From Pseudomonas synxantha (GTDB lineage Bacteria; Pseudomonadota; Gammaproteobacteria; Pseudomonadales; Pseudomonadaceae): 39,332 bases of DNA. Below the pieces are notes generated by a model, which saw only the letters and a list, made by a program, of their open reading frames with translations, searched no databases and was not told the origin of the DNA. How positions within the stretch are numbered: position 1 is the stretch's first letter; each line of letters begins with the position of its first letter. Shown in pieces: positions 11,818-20,602 of this stretch. Location of the stretch: NCBI GenBank assembly GCA_945874835.1, contig CAMCJM010000006.1, positions 1-39,332 of the forward strand. Reading direction: 5' to 3'. A program made the translations under genes and the position numbers.

Positions 11818-13016
11818 CAGGCTTGCTCCTCTGCACGTTGCCAGCTGCCACGCCGCTGGCCAGTCAGGTATTGCAGGCTGCCAAGAAGGTTGGCCCAGTG
11901 CCCGCACAGTAGGTAATCGATGAGGCGCAGAGCGCGAAATGGCAGCGTCAGATGCAAGCCGTGCACCAGCAGCAGAGCGGCATACCCCATCACCTGGAGC
12001 CCAGCGAGCAGGGCAAACCCGATATGCAGGGGCGCCAGCAACAGCGTGCACAACAGCATCAGCAGCAAGCAGAAAGGCATCAGCACGCGCAACACCTTGC
12101 CGGAGGCAAACATCAGCGCCAAACGGCCATGCCGTGGATGCAACAAACCACGCAACCGCCAGGCCTGCTGGGCATTGCCAGCACCGATGCGCCGACGCCG
12201 TTGCTGCTCGCTTGTCGCGTCGATGGTCTCCAACTCCAAGGCTTGCAGGCGATCTTCGTACACCACCCGATAACCCTGCGCAGCGGCGCCTATGGGCAGG
12301 ATGAAATCATCGTTGATGGTGTCGCCAGGCAGCGCCTGATAGAGCTCACGGCGCAGTGCCCAAGCCGCGCCATGGGCACCCTGCAGACAACCGAGGCGGC
12401 TTTCCTGTTGCTTGATGCGTGTCTGGTACTGCCAGTAGCCCGCTTCGCCTTCGCTGCCCGCCTGCAACAGCCGATAGCCCAGGCTGACTGCGCCGACCTG
12501 GTCATCACTGAAGTGCGCGGCCATTGCCAGCAGGCTGTCCACCGGCAGCAAAGCGGAGACATCGGTGAGTAACAGCAGGGGCGAGGCACTCATCTCAAGG
12601 GCTTGGTTTAGGCGATAAATCTTGCCGCGGTTGTCGTTGAACTCGCGCACTTGCACCGGCAAGCCGGCCAACTCGGGCTCTTGCAATACGCGGCGAACGA
12701 TTGCCCCGGTCGAGTCATTGCAGCCGTCGAGCAACAGCACCACATGCCAGCGTCCGACCGGGTAATCCAGCAGGGCCAGGTTACGCAGCTTGTCGGCGAT
12801 AAAGCGCGACTCGTTGAAAGCCGGCATCAGCACTTCGATATACGGCAGCTGACTGTCGTTGACCTGGCTCTGCCAGCCGCGCCGGCTTAACAGCGGAGCC
12901 TGCAGGGGTTGGCGTGCCGCCAGTCGAGCCAACCCCCAGGGGTAGATCAGGTGGTGATAGACCAGCAGCAGGCTGCAGATCAGCAACACCAGCACACCCC
13001 AGTACTCAGCGCGCAT
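11817..13016 (-). CDS. Membrane GT2 glycosyltransferase (SypQ-like)
   Basis: The product has 399 residues. An N-terminal transmembrane segment (about 5-25) precedes a GT-A domain with VLMPAFNES, LLLDGCNDST, TDVSALLP as the DxD-equivalent region, and INDDFILP. A QRRRR motif occupies the Q/RxxRW position. Three or four transmembrane helices follow at about 285-370. This is the architecture of processive-type family 2 transferases and resembles SypQ, which has this position in V. fischeri. The acceptor and donor are unknown. The ATG at 13016 is chosen (AAGGGG upstream, 11-base overlap with the previous gene); the open frame to 13085 adds only sequence unlike the family. Confidence 0.88.
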   Translation of the reverse strand: MRAEYWGVLVLLICSLLLVYHHLIYPWGLARLAARQPLQAPLLSRRGWQSQVNDSQLPYIEVLMPAFNESRFIADKLRNLALLDYPVGRWHVVLLLDGCNDSTGAIVRRVLQEPELAGLPVQVREFNDNRGKIYRLNQALEMSASPLLLLTDVSALLPVDSLLAMAAHFSDDQVGAVSLGYRLLQAGSEGEAGYWQYQTRIKQQESRLGCLQGAHGAAWALRRELYQALPGDTINDDFILPIGAAAQGYRVVYEDRLQALELETIDATSEQQRRRRIGAGNAQQAWRLRGLLHPRHGRLALMFASGKVLRVLMPFCLLLMLLCTLLLAPLHIGFALLAGLQVMGYAALLLVHGLHLTLPFRALRLIDYLLCGHWANLLGSLQYLTGQRRGSWQRAEEQA

Positions 13017-14091
13017 GCTGCACCCCTTGGCCCAGCTGGGCATACGCCTTAACCATGTGCGCGACTGTCTTGCCCCTAAGCACAAACTGGCGTGGGCTCT
13101 GTTCTTGATGGCGGTTCAACTGTGCGCGCAAAGCGCCGGCCAGTGCCAGGGGCCTGCCGGCGGGCAGTAGCATGCCGGTCTGCGGGCACACCGCTTCGGC
13201 CACGCCACCTACCTGAGTGGCCACCACCGGCACGCCACAGGCCTGTGCTTCAAGCAGGCTCAAAGGCATACCTTCGGCGAAAGAGGCCAGGCAGAACACA
13301 TCCAATGCGCGATAGAAGTCCACCATCGCCTCGACATGGCCCAAGAAGTGGACGCGCTGCAGCAAACCCAAATCGGCGGTCTGCTGCTGCAATTGGGCCA
13401 GCAACGGGCCGCTACCGGCCAATGCCAGGTGTACGTCGACCGGCAAGCGCAGCAGTGCATCGAGCAGCGTGGTGTGACCCTTGACCTCTTGCAGGCGCGC
13501 CGCGCAGCCGATCAATCGGACCGTCTCCGGCAATCCCAGATGTTGGCGGGCGATAGTTTTGGGCCCCGGGGTAAAGCGCTGCGCATCAACGCCATTGAGC
13601 ACCACCAGCGGGTTGTGGCCAGGCAGCAACTGGCGCAGCGTGTGGCTAACCAATTGGGAATCGACCACCAACAAGGGTTGCACCCAGCGCAAGGCCTGAT
13701 TGGCCAGCCAACGGCGCTTGCGACTGTGCAGATGCCAGGCGTCGTGTTCGGTGTGCAGGCGCCGCGTCACTCCGGCTAAGCGTGCCGCCAAGCCACCATA
13801 AAGCAGTGGGCCGATATGATGGGTGTGGACCACGTCGGCCTGCAGGCTAACCAGTAACTGGCGCAACCGCCAAACCAGGCGCGGCTGCCAGCCGGATTGC
13901 TTATCAAGAAACAGCAGTCGCTCGGAGTAGGGCTGCAGGCGCGGCCATTGCTGCAACTGCGCCGCAGTACCCTCCAGGCTGACGACATACACCTGCTGCT
14001 CGGCGGTGGCGTGCTGGAGCAGATCGAGGACCATACACTCGATGCCTCCGGGGGCCAGATGTTGAACCACTTGAACGATGACCTGGCGCAT
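13006..14091 (-). CDS. GT4 glycosyltransferase (SypP-like)
   Basis: The 361-residue cytosolic product has a GT-B fold. The N-terminal lobe begins with VQHLAPGGIECMVLDLL, where the GG loop binds the nucleotide sugar. HTHHIGPLLYGGLAA follows. The C-terminal lobe has the retaining-type motif FAEGMPLSLLEAQACGVPVVAT with the conserved glutamate pair. It adds one sugar to the lipid-linked repeat unit, but the donor cannot be read. It lies between the chain-length gene and the GT2 gene, the relative position of sypP in V. fischeri. Confidence 0.9.
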   Translation of the reverse strand: MRQVIVQVVQHLAPGGIECMVLDLLQHATAEQQVYVVSLEGTAAQLQQWPRLQPYSERLLFLDKQSGWQPRLVWRLRQLLVSLQADVVHTHHIGPLLYGGLAARLAGVTRRLHTEHDAWHLHSRKRRWLANQALRWVQPLLVVDSQLVSHTLRQLLPGHNPLVVLNGVDAQRFTPGPKTIARQHLGLPETVRLIGCAARLQEVKGHTTLLDALLRLPVDVHLALAGSGPLLAQLQQQTADLGLLQRVHFLGHVEAMVDFYRALDVFCLASFAEGMPLSLLEAQACGVPVVATQVGGVAEAVCPQTGMLLPAGRPLALAGALRAQLNRHQEQSPRQFVLRGKTVAHMVKAYAQLGQGVQHAR

Positions 14092-14109
14092 GGCGACGCT
14101 CCTCTGCAG

Positions 14110-15558
14110 TTAGCCGCCAGAGCCCCGCGGGATGCAAGGCAAGCGGCTGATGACCGGCACCTCAAGCAGTGTCTCGAGGCGATCGCGACGGCGGATCGTG
14201 CTGTCGGTCAGTTCACTGAGCAGTGCAAGGCCTGCGCCAAGCAGCATGCCGGCCACCACCCCAGCCACAATAAATAGACTTAGCGGCAGGTTGCTCGGCC
14301 GCAGTGGCTGGAACGCCTCGTCGATCACCTTGATTCGTTCAGGGCCTTCGAAACGCCCTAGAGCGCCGGTTACCCGGGCTTTTTCGAAGCGCAACTGGAG
14401 GTCCTGGTAGAGCTCGCGGCGTGCCGACAGGTCACGCTCCAGTTCGGCCATGCCGCGCTCCACTTCGCCATAGCTGGCCACCTGGCTGGCGGTGTCGCGC
14501 TCCAGCCGCTCCTGGTCGAGCAACTCTTTTTGCAATTGCACAACGCGATTATTTGCAATCTGCAACGCTTCCAGCTGGGAAATCAGCAGGGTGCGCTTGT
14601 CGTTTGGGTCGGCACTCTCGCTGCCGGAGGCCAGCCGCCAGAGTTGTTCCAGATCACGCCCGGCCAACCCCTTGGCCTGCTGCAACTGGGCCGAGCGCTC
14701 TTCCTCCAGGCGGTGCAGCTTGCGCTGGGCGGCAAGCACCTCACTGTGCTCGTCGGTGTAGCGCGCGCGGAGCAGGGCGAGGTCGCTGGTTATGCTGACA
14801 ATCTGCTCCTCAAGGCGGCCGATCACCGGATTGACCTGCGCCAGGCGTGCCTCTTGCGATGCCTGGGCGGCTTCTGCGCCGGCCAATTCGGTACGTTTCT
14901 GCGCTGCCGCCTCCTTGAGTTGACGCAGGCTGGTGACATTGCTGCCAAGCAGATCGGGCAGTTCGGCGGCATGTTTTTGCTTGTATTCGGAAAGCTTGCG
15001 CTCGCTGGCCTGTAGGTCTGCATGGCGCTCGCTGAGTTGCTGCTGGAGAAAGTCCTCCGAGCTGCTTAGCGACGACTGCTGCGGGGCCAGCAATTGCTCC
15101 AAAAAGCGCTCGCGCACTACTTGCAGGGTGCGCGCCATGTGCTCTGGATGGGTCGATTTGTAGCTTAATTGAAGGAGGTCCTTGCCCAGCAGTTGCAGGC
15201 TCAGGTTGGCCGATAATTCGCTGACCACTTGGTCACGTTGGCGTGGGTCAGCATCACCACGCAGCAATTGCAGTTCCTCAGCTACACCACCGAGCACGTA
15301 GCGACTGTGCAGCAAGGCCTGCAGGGCTGAGTAGCGGCCTTCCAGATTGGTCGATACCGACATGTCTTCGAGAAACGGATTGAGCTTGGCTGTTTCCTGC
15401 ACCAGCACACTGGTGTGGGTTTGCCACTGGCGCGGGGTCAGTAAGCCGATCAGCAAACCCAGCAGGGGCAGCAGTAGCATGCAGATGGCCAACAAGTAGC
15501 GCCGCCGCCAGGCACCGGCGAAAATGTTGTGCAGATTTAGCAGGAAGGCTTCAGGCAC
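14110..15558 (-). CDS. Wzz/GumC-type chain-length determinant (SypO-like)
   Basis: The 482-residue inner-membrane protein has two transmembrane segments (about 21-40 and 431-455) that flank a large periplasmic region. The N-terminal Wzz domain has VLVQETAKLNP. A long coiled coil runs from about 165 to 395 (RHADLQASERKLSEYKQK, LRQLKEAAAQKRTELAGAE). The proline-rich segment before TM2 (AFQPLRPSNLP) is typical of polysaccharide co-polymerases. No cytoplasmic kinase domain is fused; the P-loop partner is the separate gene at 7347-8069. The start is a GTG with GGGAGG 5 bases upstream, and it overlaps the lipoprotein stop. Confidence 0.93.
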   Translation of the reverse strand: MPEAFLLNLHNIFAGAWRRRYLLAICMLLLPLLGLLIGLLTPRQWQTHTSVLVQETAKLNPFLEDMSVSTNLEGRYSALQALLHSRYVLGGVAEELQLLRGDADPRQRDQVVSELSANLSLQLLGKDLLQLSYKSTHPEHMARTLQVVRERFLEQLLAPQQSSLSSSEDFLQQQLSERHADLQASERKLSEYKQKHAAELPDLLGSNVTSLRQLKEAAAQKRTELAGAEAAQASQEARLAQVNPVIGRLEEQIVSITSDLALLRARYTDEHSEVLAAQRKLHRLEEERSAQLQQAKGLAGRDLEQLWRLASGSESADPNDKRTLLISQLEALQIANNRVVQLQKELLDQERLERDTASQVASYGEVERGMAELERDLSARRELYQDLQLRFEKARVTGALGRFEGPERIKVIDEAFQPLRPSNLPLSLFIVAGVVAGMLLGAGLALLSELTDSTIRRRDRLETLLEVPVISRLPCIPRGSGG

Positions 15559-16039
15559 CGTCGCCTCCCGGACTCAGCCACTGCAACTGCTGCGCAGGTA
15601 ACTGTGGTTGATAGCTTAATTCGGCCTGCAGGCCTTGCTCGCGTAACCAAGCCTGAAGCGCTTGAGCGCGTTTCAGGGCCGCCTGGGCTGCGGCGAATGC
15701 ACTGTCGGCGCTGGCTGGGCCAAGCTGCAGGCGCAACGACCCAGGGTGCTGGCGATGCCAGGCCTGAAAGCTGCGCAATTGCTCGGCATCGGGCTGCTGC
15801 TGGTTAGCACTGAACTGCCAGATTAGCGTTTCGCCGTGGTTTGCCTTGGCCGCTGCCAGCCCAGCCTGTTGCTCGCGCGCCTGGGCGCGAAGGGTTTGCA
15901 ACTGGACCAGCGCAGGTGATGGGGCCGGGGCGTTCAGGCTTAGCAAAAAGCTATTGGCCTGATCGTTCATCCGCTGCTGCGCGCAGCCGCTCAATAACAG
16001 ACCGAGGCTGCACAACAACACATAAATTTGACGGGGCAT
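15551..16039 (-). CDS. Lipoprotein with a divergent OmpA-like C-terminal region
   Basis: The 162-residue product has a lipoprotein signal (LLSGCAQQ, Cys19). The mature part has a short helical region and then LRLQLGPASADSA followed by LKRAQALQAWLREQGL, which resembles the OmpA/Pal peptidoglycan-binding fold (GHTD...RAxAVxxYL). The arginine-containing helix is kept, but the aspartate of the HTD motif appears lost, so peptidoglycan binding is doubtful. V. fischeri sypB encodes an OmpA-like protein next to sypA; this could be its displaced counterpart in the chain-length operon. AGGAGAGG lies upstream of the ATG. Confidence 0.72.
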   Translation of the reverse strand: MPRQIYVLLCSLGLLLSGCAQQRMNDQANSFLLSLNAPAPSPALVQLQTLRAQAREQQAGLAAAKANHGETLIWQFSANQQQPDAEQLRSFQAWHRQHPGSLRLQLGPASADSAFAAAQAALKRAQALQAWLREQGLQAELSYQPQLPAQQLQWLSPGGDGA

Positions 16040-16066
16040 GGCGCCTCTCCTGAGCGCACCACACCC

Positions 16067-18562
16067 TCAGGGCGTGGCGGGTAACGGTGTTTGGCCCAAT
16101 GAGCCTAGCAGGGCTTGGGCCAACTCCAGCATAGCGGCCCGCCAGCCTTCCAGCTGCGCCTCATGCAGTTGCTCGGCGCGCCGCCAGTGACTGGGCACCT
16201 GAGCCCATAGCTGCGCCCGCAGTTGTGCCGCTGCCGGCTGCCGGATTGCCTGCTGGTCGAGCCAGGTTAGCCAGCGTAGGTCTTCAATGCCCTGACTCAA
16301 TTGCAGCAGGCGCTCATCGATATCCTGAGCTGCGCAAGGCCCTTGCAGGTCACTGATCAATGGCTCTGGCCAAAGGTAGTTGAAGTCAGCCTCGCGGCCA
16401 TCGGTGGGATCAAAAGGATCGGCGCTGGGCATGCGCGCATGCCACTGCAGCAAACCGCTGGCGCCACTGCGCCACAAGTAAAAACCGGCCGCCACCCGTT
16501 CATGGCCAAGGTTATAAAACCAGGCCTGCTTACCGGCTGCCTGCAGCGCCTGAATATCGGCCTGATCGGCGCCATAACCAGGATTGACCAATGCGACATC
16601 AAGCACCGGCAACAGGTCTGCCTGAGCCGGATGATTGAGCTGCCCAGCCAGAAGCACCCCCGGCGTTTGCCGCAAGCTGGCCGCATAGCGCCTTAGTGCC
16701 GGTAGGCTCTCCAGTGGTGGCTCGTCGGCCAGCGCCCACCACAGGGTTGGTGCCCCGGAGGCCGTCAGGCGCGCCTGGACTGCGCCGAGCTGGTCGCGGC
16801 TGGCTTCATCGCCGAGGCCGGCGCGCAGGCGTTTGAGCGGGGCATAGGCGAGGTGCGGGCCGCTAAATCCGCTCTGTTGCAGAGCCGCCAGTTGAGCCTC
16901 CAGGCTGAGCGCCTGGTAGGCGTTGCTGGGCGTGATGAGGGCTGGCGCGATACGGTTCATGCCGAGACTGCGTAAGGTTTGCCAGTCGCAGCGCTGCTGA
17001 GCTGCTTGGCTGGCGCTCAATTCCGCAAACCAGTCAGCAATGGGCAGGTTTTCATGGTAAAGACCGACGCCCTGGGCCGGCTCAGCCAGCGCCGTGGCCA
17101 GCACCTCGACGCTGAATGTGTAGTGGGCAAAAGCGTCTCGGCTGGCCAATTGTACCTGTCCGCGGTAGTGCCCCGGCGGGCTGCCTGCCGGTACGCTGAT
17201 CGTCAACACCAGTCGGCGCGGCACAGCGGCGCGCAGGCGCAGGCCAGCCAGGTCTGCGCGCAAATGGCCGGCACCGGCTTGCAGCAGGCTGGCTGCAGCC
17301 TGCGGGCGCTGCAGTCGCCAGTGACCAAAACGCACCTGCAGCGGCAACTGCCGGTCGCCCAGTTGTGGCGGCTGAATCAGCAGCAGTGGCGCGTCATCGT
17401 CTACCGTGCTGTCGATGCGCAGGCCGAGGTGCAACTGGCCGCCCGTGCCGCTGCGCAAGGGCGCCAGGGGCGGCGGTGGCGAGAGCCAGTCAGCCACGGC
17501 GCTGCGTTGCAGGCTCAGTTGAGTCGCCGATGCCGGCAAGGCCGGGGCGCTGACCGGCCAGGCCTGGACGAAGCGTGCCGCACGGTATGCATCCAAGCGC
17601 TGCACCGCCGCCGCCGCTTCGGCAGCATCCACCCCGTCCAGGGGCCAGGCCAGCACTGCCGCCAGGTAGCGGGCATCGCTGCCGTCTCCGGCGAAGTCCA
17701 GGGTCAGCCCCTGGCTACCCACCTCGCGCTCCAGCTCGAAGGCCTCGCCGCGCCACTGGCCGATGCTCTGCCAGGCATCGGCACCCGGCAGCCATTCTCG
17801 CGTACGGCCTGCCAGATAGCGCTGGGCATACCATTGGCGCGGGCTAAAACGTTCGTCCAGCAACAAGTGCTGCCCCTCGCGAATCTGTCGCTGCAGTGGG
17901 TGCGCCAGGTATTCCCATTCGCCCAGATCCTCACGCCACAGGCGCACCCGCCAGCGGCCTGGGGCAAGGGGCAAGTGGAGCTGTTCAATACCGCGAATAC
18001 CGGCCCCTAGCAGGGGGGCGGCAGAAGGCCGCTGGCGCGCCTCTAGAGCCGTACCGCGCAGGCTAGGTTCGGTTGTTTCGACGCAGCGAAAGCCACTCTG
18101 GCAGGGGCCGTCAACGCTGCTGAAATCCCACGCCAGAAGGCTCGGCGGTAAATGCAGGCGGCTAAGCTCAAGGGCCTGCAAGTGCAGCGCCGGGGCACCG
18201 TCTTCGACAAACAGAAACAGCCGGCGTAACGCCTCGCGCCGCAACAAGCGTCGATCATTGCTGCGCAGCCCGCGCAGCGGCAAGGCCAGGCTGAACTCCC
18301 CAGGCGGCAGTCGCCACTCGCGGTTGAAACGACTCGGGTAGGCATCGGACTGCACATCATCCAGGCGCAGCACTAGGGTGATCGCGCGCTTATGAGGGTT
18401 ATGCCCAAACACCAGCAGCTCATCAGCGGCCTGCCAGGTCGGGGTGTTCAATTCACTCAGCTGATAGGGTGTTTGGGTGTCCAGCGCCAGTCGCTCAGCG
18501 GCCTGCAGCCCGTTGCTCATAAGGGCCCAGAGGACAAGCCATACTGCACCGCGCGCACTCAT
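16067..18562 (-). CDS. Exported glycoside-hydrolase-like protein (DUF4091/GH123-like barrel)
   Basis: The 831-residue product has a signal peptide (about 1-22, ending LQAAE) and acts in the periplasm or outside. Residues about 25-540 look like two or three beta-sandwich modules, one ending in PGHYRGQVQLAS, as seen before the barrel in DUF4091 proteins. A TIM-barrel-like region at about 550-765 contains WWALADEPP (Glu614, a possible acid/base), AWFYNLGHERVAAGFYLW and DPFDPTDGREADFNYLWP. By analogy with PslG, PelA and AlgL, it could trim or release polymer during export. The V. fischeri syp locus has no gene of this type that I know of. The ATG at 18562 follows the upstream TAA by one base and gives a signal peptide; the longer frame to 18928 does not. 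The family assignment is tentative. Confidence 0.75.
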   Translation of the reverse strand: MSARGAVWLVLWALMSNGLQAAERLALDTQTPYQLSELNTPTWQAADELLVFGHNPHKRAITLVLRLDDVQSDAYPSRFNREWRLPPGEFSLALPLRGLRSNDRRLLRREALRRLFLFVEDGAPALHLQALELSRLHLPPSLLAWDFSSVDGPCQSGFRCVETTEPSLRGTALEARQRPSAAPLLGAGIRGIEQLHLPLAPGRWRVRLWREDLGEWEYLAHPLQRQIREGQHLLLDERFSPRQWYAQRYLAGRTREWLPGADAWQSIGQWRGEAFELEREVGSQGLTLDFAGDGSDARYLAAVLAWPLDGVDAAEAAAAVQRLDAYRAARFVQAWPVSAPALPASATQLSLQRSAVADWLSPPPPLAPLRSGTGGQLHLGLRIDSTVDDDAPLLLIQPPQLGDRQLPLQVRFGHWRLQRPQAAASLLQAGAGHLRADLAGLRLRAAVPRRLVLTISVPAGSPPGHYRGQVQLASRDAFAHYTFSVEVLATALAEPAQGVGLYHENLPIADWFAELSASQAAQQRCDWQTLRSLGMNRIAPALITPSNAYQALSLEAQLAALQQSGFSGPHLAYAPLKRLRAGLGDEASRDQLGAVQARLTASGAPTLWWALADEPPLESLPALRRYAASLRQTPGVLLAGQLNHPAQADLLPVLDVALVNPGYGADQADIQALQAAGKQAWFYNLGHERVAAGFYLWRSGASGLLQWHARMPSADPFDPTDGREADFNYLWPEPLISDLQGPCAAQDIDERLLQLSQGIEDLRWLTWLDQQAIRQPAAAQLRAQLWAQVPSHWRRAEQLHEAQLEGWRAAMLELAQALLGSLGQTPLPATP

Positions 18563-18563
18563 C

Positions 18564-19751
18564 TTAAAGCGCTGCCAGCCAGCGCTGCAGAACCTCGGCC
18601 CGCACTTCCCAACTGTCGCCGGCGACACTGGCCTGGCGCGCCTGGCGGGCATCGGCCAATTGCCTGACCTCACTCCAACTGTGCAGTTGTTCGAGCCACT
18701 GCGGAGCCTGCGCGGGCGCGTCCAGGCCGGCCTGAGCAATAGCCCGAATGAAGTCCGGTGCGCCCTGGGCCACTCGCACATGTTGACGATAGCCGGCGAG
18801 GGCAGGGAAGTCGGTGCTAACCAGCGGTTTGCCACTGGCCAAATATTCGCGCAGCTTGAGCGGGTTACAGGCGCGGATCTGCGCATTGTCGAGAAACGGC
18901 AGCAAGCTGACCTGCCAGTGCTGCACATAGGCCGGCAGTTGGCTGTGACTGCGCGGCCCGAGCCAGTGCACGTTGGGCAGTTGCAGCAAGGCGTCGAGGT
19001 TGCACTGCAGTGGGCCGATCAGCACCAGGTTCCAGTGCGGCAGGGCGCGCGCTACCGCCAGCAACAGGTCGATGTCCAGCCAACTGCTCAGGCTGCCGTA
19101 GAAACCCATAATCGGCTTGCCGCTGGGCAGGTCGGCCGGCCGTGGATAGTCGCTGGCGAATGGCCGGGCATCTACGCCATGGGCGAGCAGGCGTGTCTTG
19201 GCCGCCGGGAAGCGCGCCTGCAGGGTACTGCTGGCCGCCAGCACCAGATCGGCCCGAGCGACCAGCTGCTGTTCTTGATACTGCACGGCGGCGTGATCGA
19301 CACCGGCGAGGGCGGCAAAGTCATCGCCGCAGTAGTAGATCACCGCCGCCGGGTCGAGCAGGTCGAGCACCTCCACGGCGCTCGGCAGCGAACTCCACAG
19401 CAGCGGCCGCTGCATGCCCATGGCGGCCATCGCCTGACGTAGCTGGCGACCGAGCAGCAGGCGGTTGAGCTGCCGGGCCAGCGGGTTGCCTGGCCAGCTG
19501 AGCACCCGTGGCTGGACAATCTGCAGCCCCGCCGGACTGGCCGGTAGCGCCTGAGCGGTCACTGGCTGACGCATGTTGCGCAGCTTCTCGGCGACCCGGC
19601 GCAGGTCACGCAGGCACAGGCGCGGGCGGCGCAGGCCGATCGAGTTGACCCAGAGAATTCGGTAGTCGCGGGCCAGCCGGCGGATCAGGTGCTGCGTGCT
19701 GCTGGGGTGGGCGCCCCAGTCCTCGCCGAACACCACCAAGTCGCGGTTCAC
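18564..19751 (-). CDS. Glycosyltransferase, GT4/GT1-like
   Basis: The 395-residue cytosolic product has a GT-B fold and starts VVFGEDWGAHPSSTQHLIRRLA. The C-terminal lobe carries LREYLASGKPLVSTDFPAL, the nucleotide-binding signature of this group. DLVLAASSTLQARF and GFYGSLSSWLDIDLL are also typical. It probably adds a sugar to the lipid-linked repeat unit. It occupies the place of sypN after the acyltransferase. The start is a GTG that overlaps the upstream stop as GTGA; the Shine-Dalgarno sequence is weak, consistent with translational coupling. Confidence 0.85.
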   Translation of the reverse strand: MNRDLVVFGEDWGAHPSSTQHLIRRLARDYRILWVNSIGLRRPRLCLRDLRRVAEKLRNMRQPVTAQALPASPAGLQIVQPRVLSWPGNPLARQLNRLLLGRQLRQAMAAMGMQRPLLWSSLPSAVEVLDLLDPAAVIYYCGDDFAALAGVDHAAVQYQEQQLVARADLVLAASSTLQARFPAAKTRLLAHGVDARPFASDYPRPADLPSGKPIMGFYGSLSSWLDIDLLLAVARALPHWNLVLIGPLQCNLDALLQLPNVHWLGPRSHSQLPAYVQHWQVSLLPFLDNAQIRACNPLKLREYLASGKPLVSTDFPALAGYRQHVRVAQGAPDFIRAIAQAGLDAPAQAPQWLEQLHSWSEVRQLADARQARQASVAGDSWEVRAEVLQRWLAAL

Positions 19752-20464
19752 AGGGCACCGCCGGGAGTCGCCAGGGCGCGAATCACCCGTGCAGGGTTAC
19801 CGCCAGCCAGCACCCCGGCGGGCAGGTCACGGGTCACCACACTGCCGGCGGCCACCACTGTGCCGGTGCCAATGTGCACCCCGGACATCACCATCACCCC
19901 GGTGCCGAGCCAGACGTGGTCATCCAGCAGGATATCGCCGACCTGCTCCTCGCGGTCCGGCAGGTTGCGCGCGCGCTCGGCGGCGTCCAGCGGATGGCCG
20001 GGGTAGCCAGCAAGGAAGCAGTTGGCGGCCACCCGCACATGGTCGCCAAGCACCACTCTACGCCCGACGGCAATGCTGCAACCCCAGCCGATACCGCAGT
20101 GGTTACCGACGATCAGCTGTGGCGGCTGACTGCCCGCCGTGCGGCCAGTCAGGGTGGTGCGCCCGGCTAACCGGCAGTCGCTGCCTAGGCGAATCTGCAG
20201 TGGCCCGAGGATCGCCGGCAGGCCGCCGTACAGATACAGGCGCGGGGCCCGACCGAGCAGCCGCGACTGCAGAAGCGGTGTCCACCACAGGCAGCGCATC
20301 AGGTTATCCAGCAGGCTGTTGCACAACCGATAGAGGCGATAGAGCAGGCGATGGACACCGGGAATTGGCGGCAGCTGGGCTTTCAGTACGGCCATCGCGG
20401 CCTGGTAACCGAAGCGCGCCAGCGGACTGTTGCCGTGTTTCAACCATTGCTTGAATGCGTGCAT
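19748..20464 (-). CDS. Left-handed beta-helix acyltransferase (SypM-like)
   Basis: The 238-residue product has hexapeptide repeats from about residue 105 to 230 (LIVGNHCGIGWGCSIAVG, VLGDHVRVAANCFLAG, LLDDHVWLGTGVMVMSG, VVAAGSVVTRDLPAGVLAGGNPA). The end NPARVIR is typical of the NodL/WcaF/serine-acetyltransferase-like group, which adds acetyl or similar groups to sugars with acyl-CoA. A helical N-terminal region of about 90 residues may bind the membrane or the substrate. It is the first gene of its operon, 34 bases after a sigma-54 promoter, as sypM heads a SypG-controlled unit in V. fischeri. AGGGGGTG precedes the ATG. Confidence 0.88.
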   Translation of the reverse strand: MHAFKQWLKHGNSPLARFGYQAAMAVLKAQLPPIPGVHRLLYRLYRLCNSLLDNLMRCLWWTPLLQSRLLGRAPRLYLYGGLPAILGPLQIRLGSDCRLAGRTTLTGRTAGSQPPQLIVGNHCGIGWGCSIAVGRRVVLGDHVRVAANCFLAGYPGHPLDAAERARNLPDREEQVGDILLDDHVWLGTGVMVMSGVHIGTGTVVAAGSVVTRDLPAGVLAGGNPARVIRALATPGGAL

Positions 20465-20497
20465 GGGACACCCCCTGGGTTCAGTTAACCTGGCTAT

Positions 20498-20513
20498 TGC
20501 ACGACCCGGGCCA
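20498..20513 (-). promoter_or_regulatory. Sigma-54 promoter of the acyltransferase operon
   Basis: The minus strand reads TGGCCCGGGTCGTGCA with GG and GC 10 bases apart. The expected start of transcription is near 20487, ahead of the ATG at 20464. It would drive the eight genes that end at the terminator at 11132-11153. Confidence 0.78.
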
Positions 20514-20576
20514 GATGACTCAAGCCCTGTGCGCCGGGCCTCGCAGTGGTTAACAGCGCTGGTCGCGAACAGCGCC

Positions 20577-20589
20577 TTGCAAAATGCGA
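20577..20589. promoter_or_regulatory. LuxO-box-like dyad (inferred activator site 2)
   Basis: TTGCAAAATGCGA matches TTGCAWWWTGCAA at 12 of 13 positions. It lies between the stop of the upstream glycosyltransferase gene (20603) and the acyltransferase promoter, about 83 bases from the -12 element. Confidence 0.72.
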
Positions 20590-20602
20590 AGCAACACGCG
20601 CC

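Noticed and set aside
14553..14565. TTGCAATCTGCAA, a perfect TTGCA-N3-TGCAA dyad
   Set aside because: It lies in the middle of the chain-length gene, has a non-A/T centre and has no -24/-12 element nearby. Its codons fit the coiled-coil sequence, so chance is the better explanation.
18563..18928. N-terminal extension of the glycoside-hydrolase-like gene by 122 codons
   Set aside because: It overlaps the upstream glycosyltransferase gene and is Arg/Ser-rich. The signal peptide begins at the ATG at 18562.
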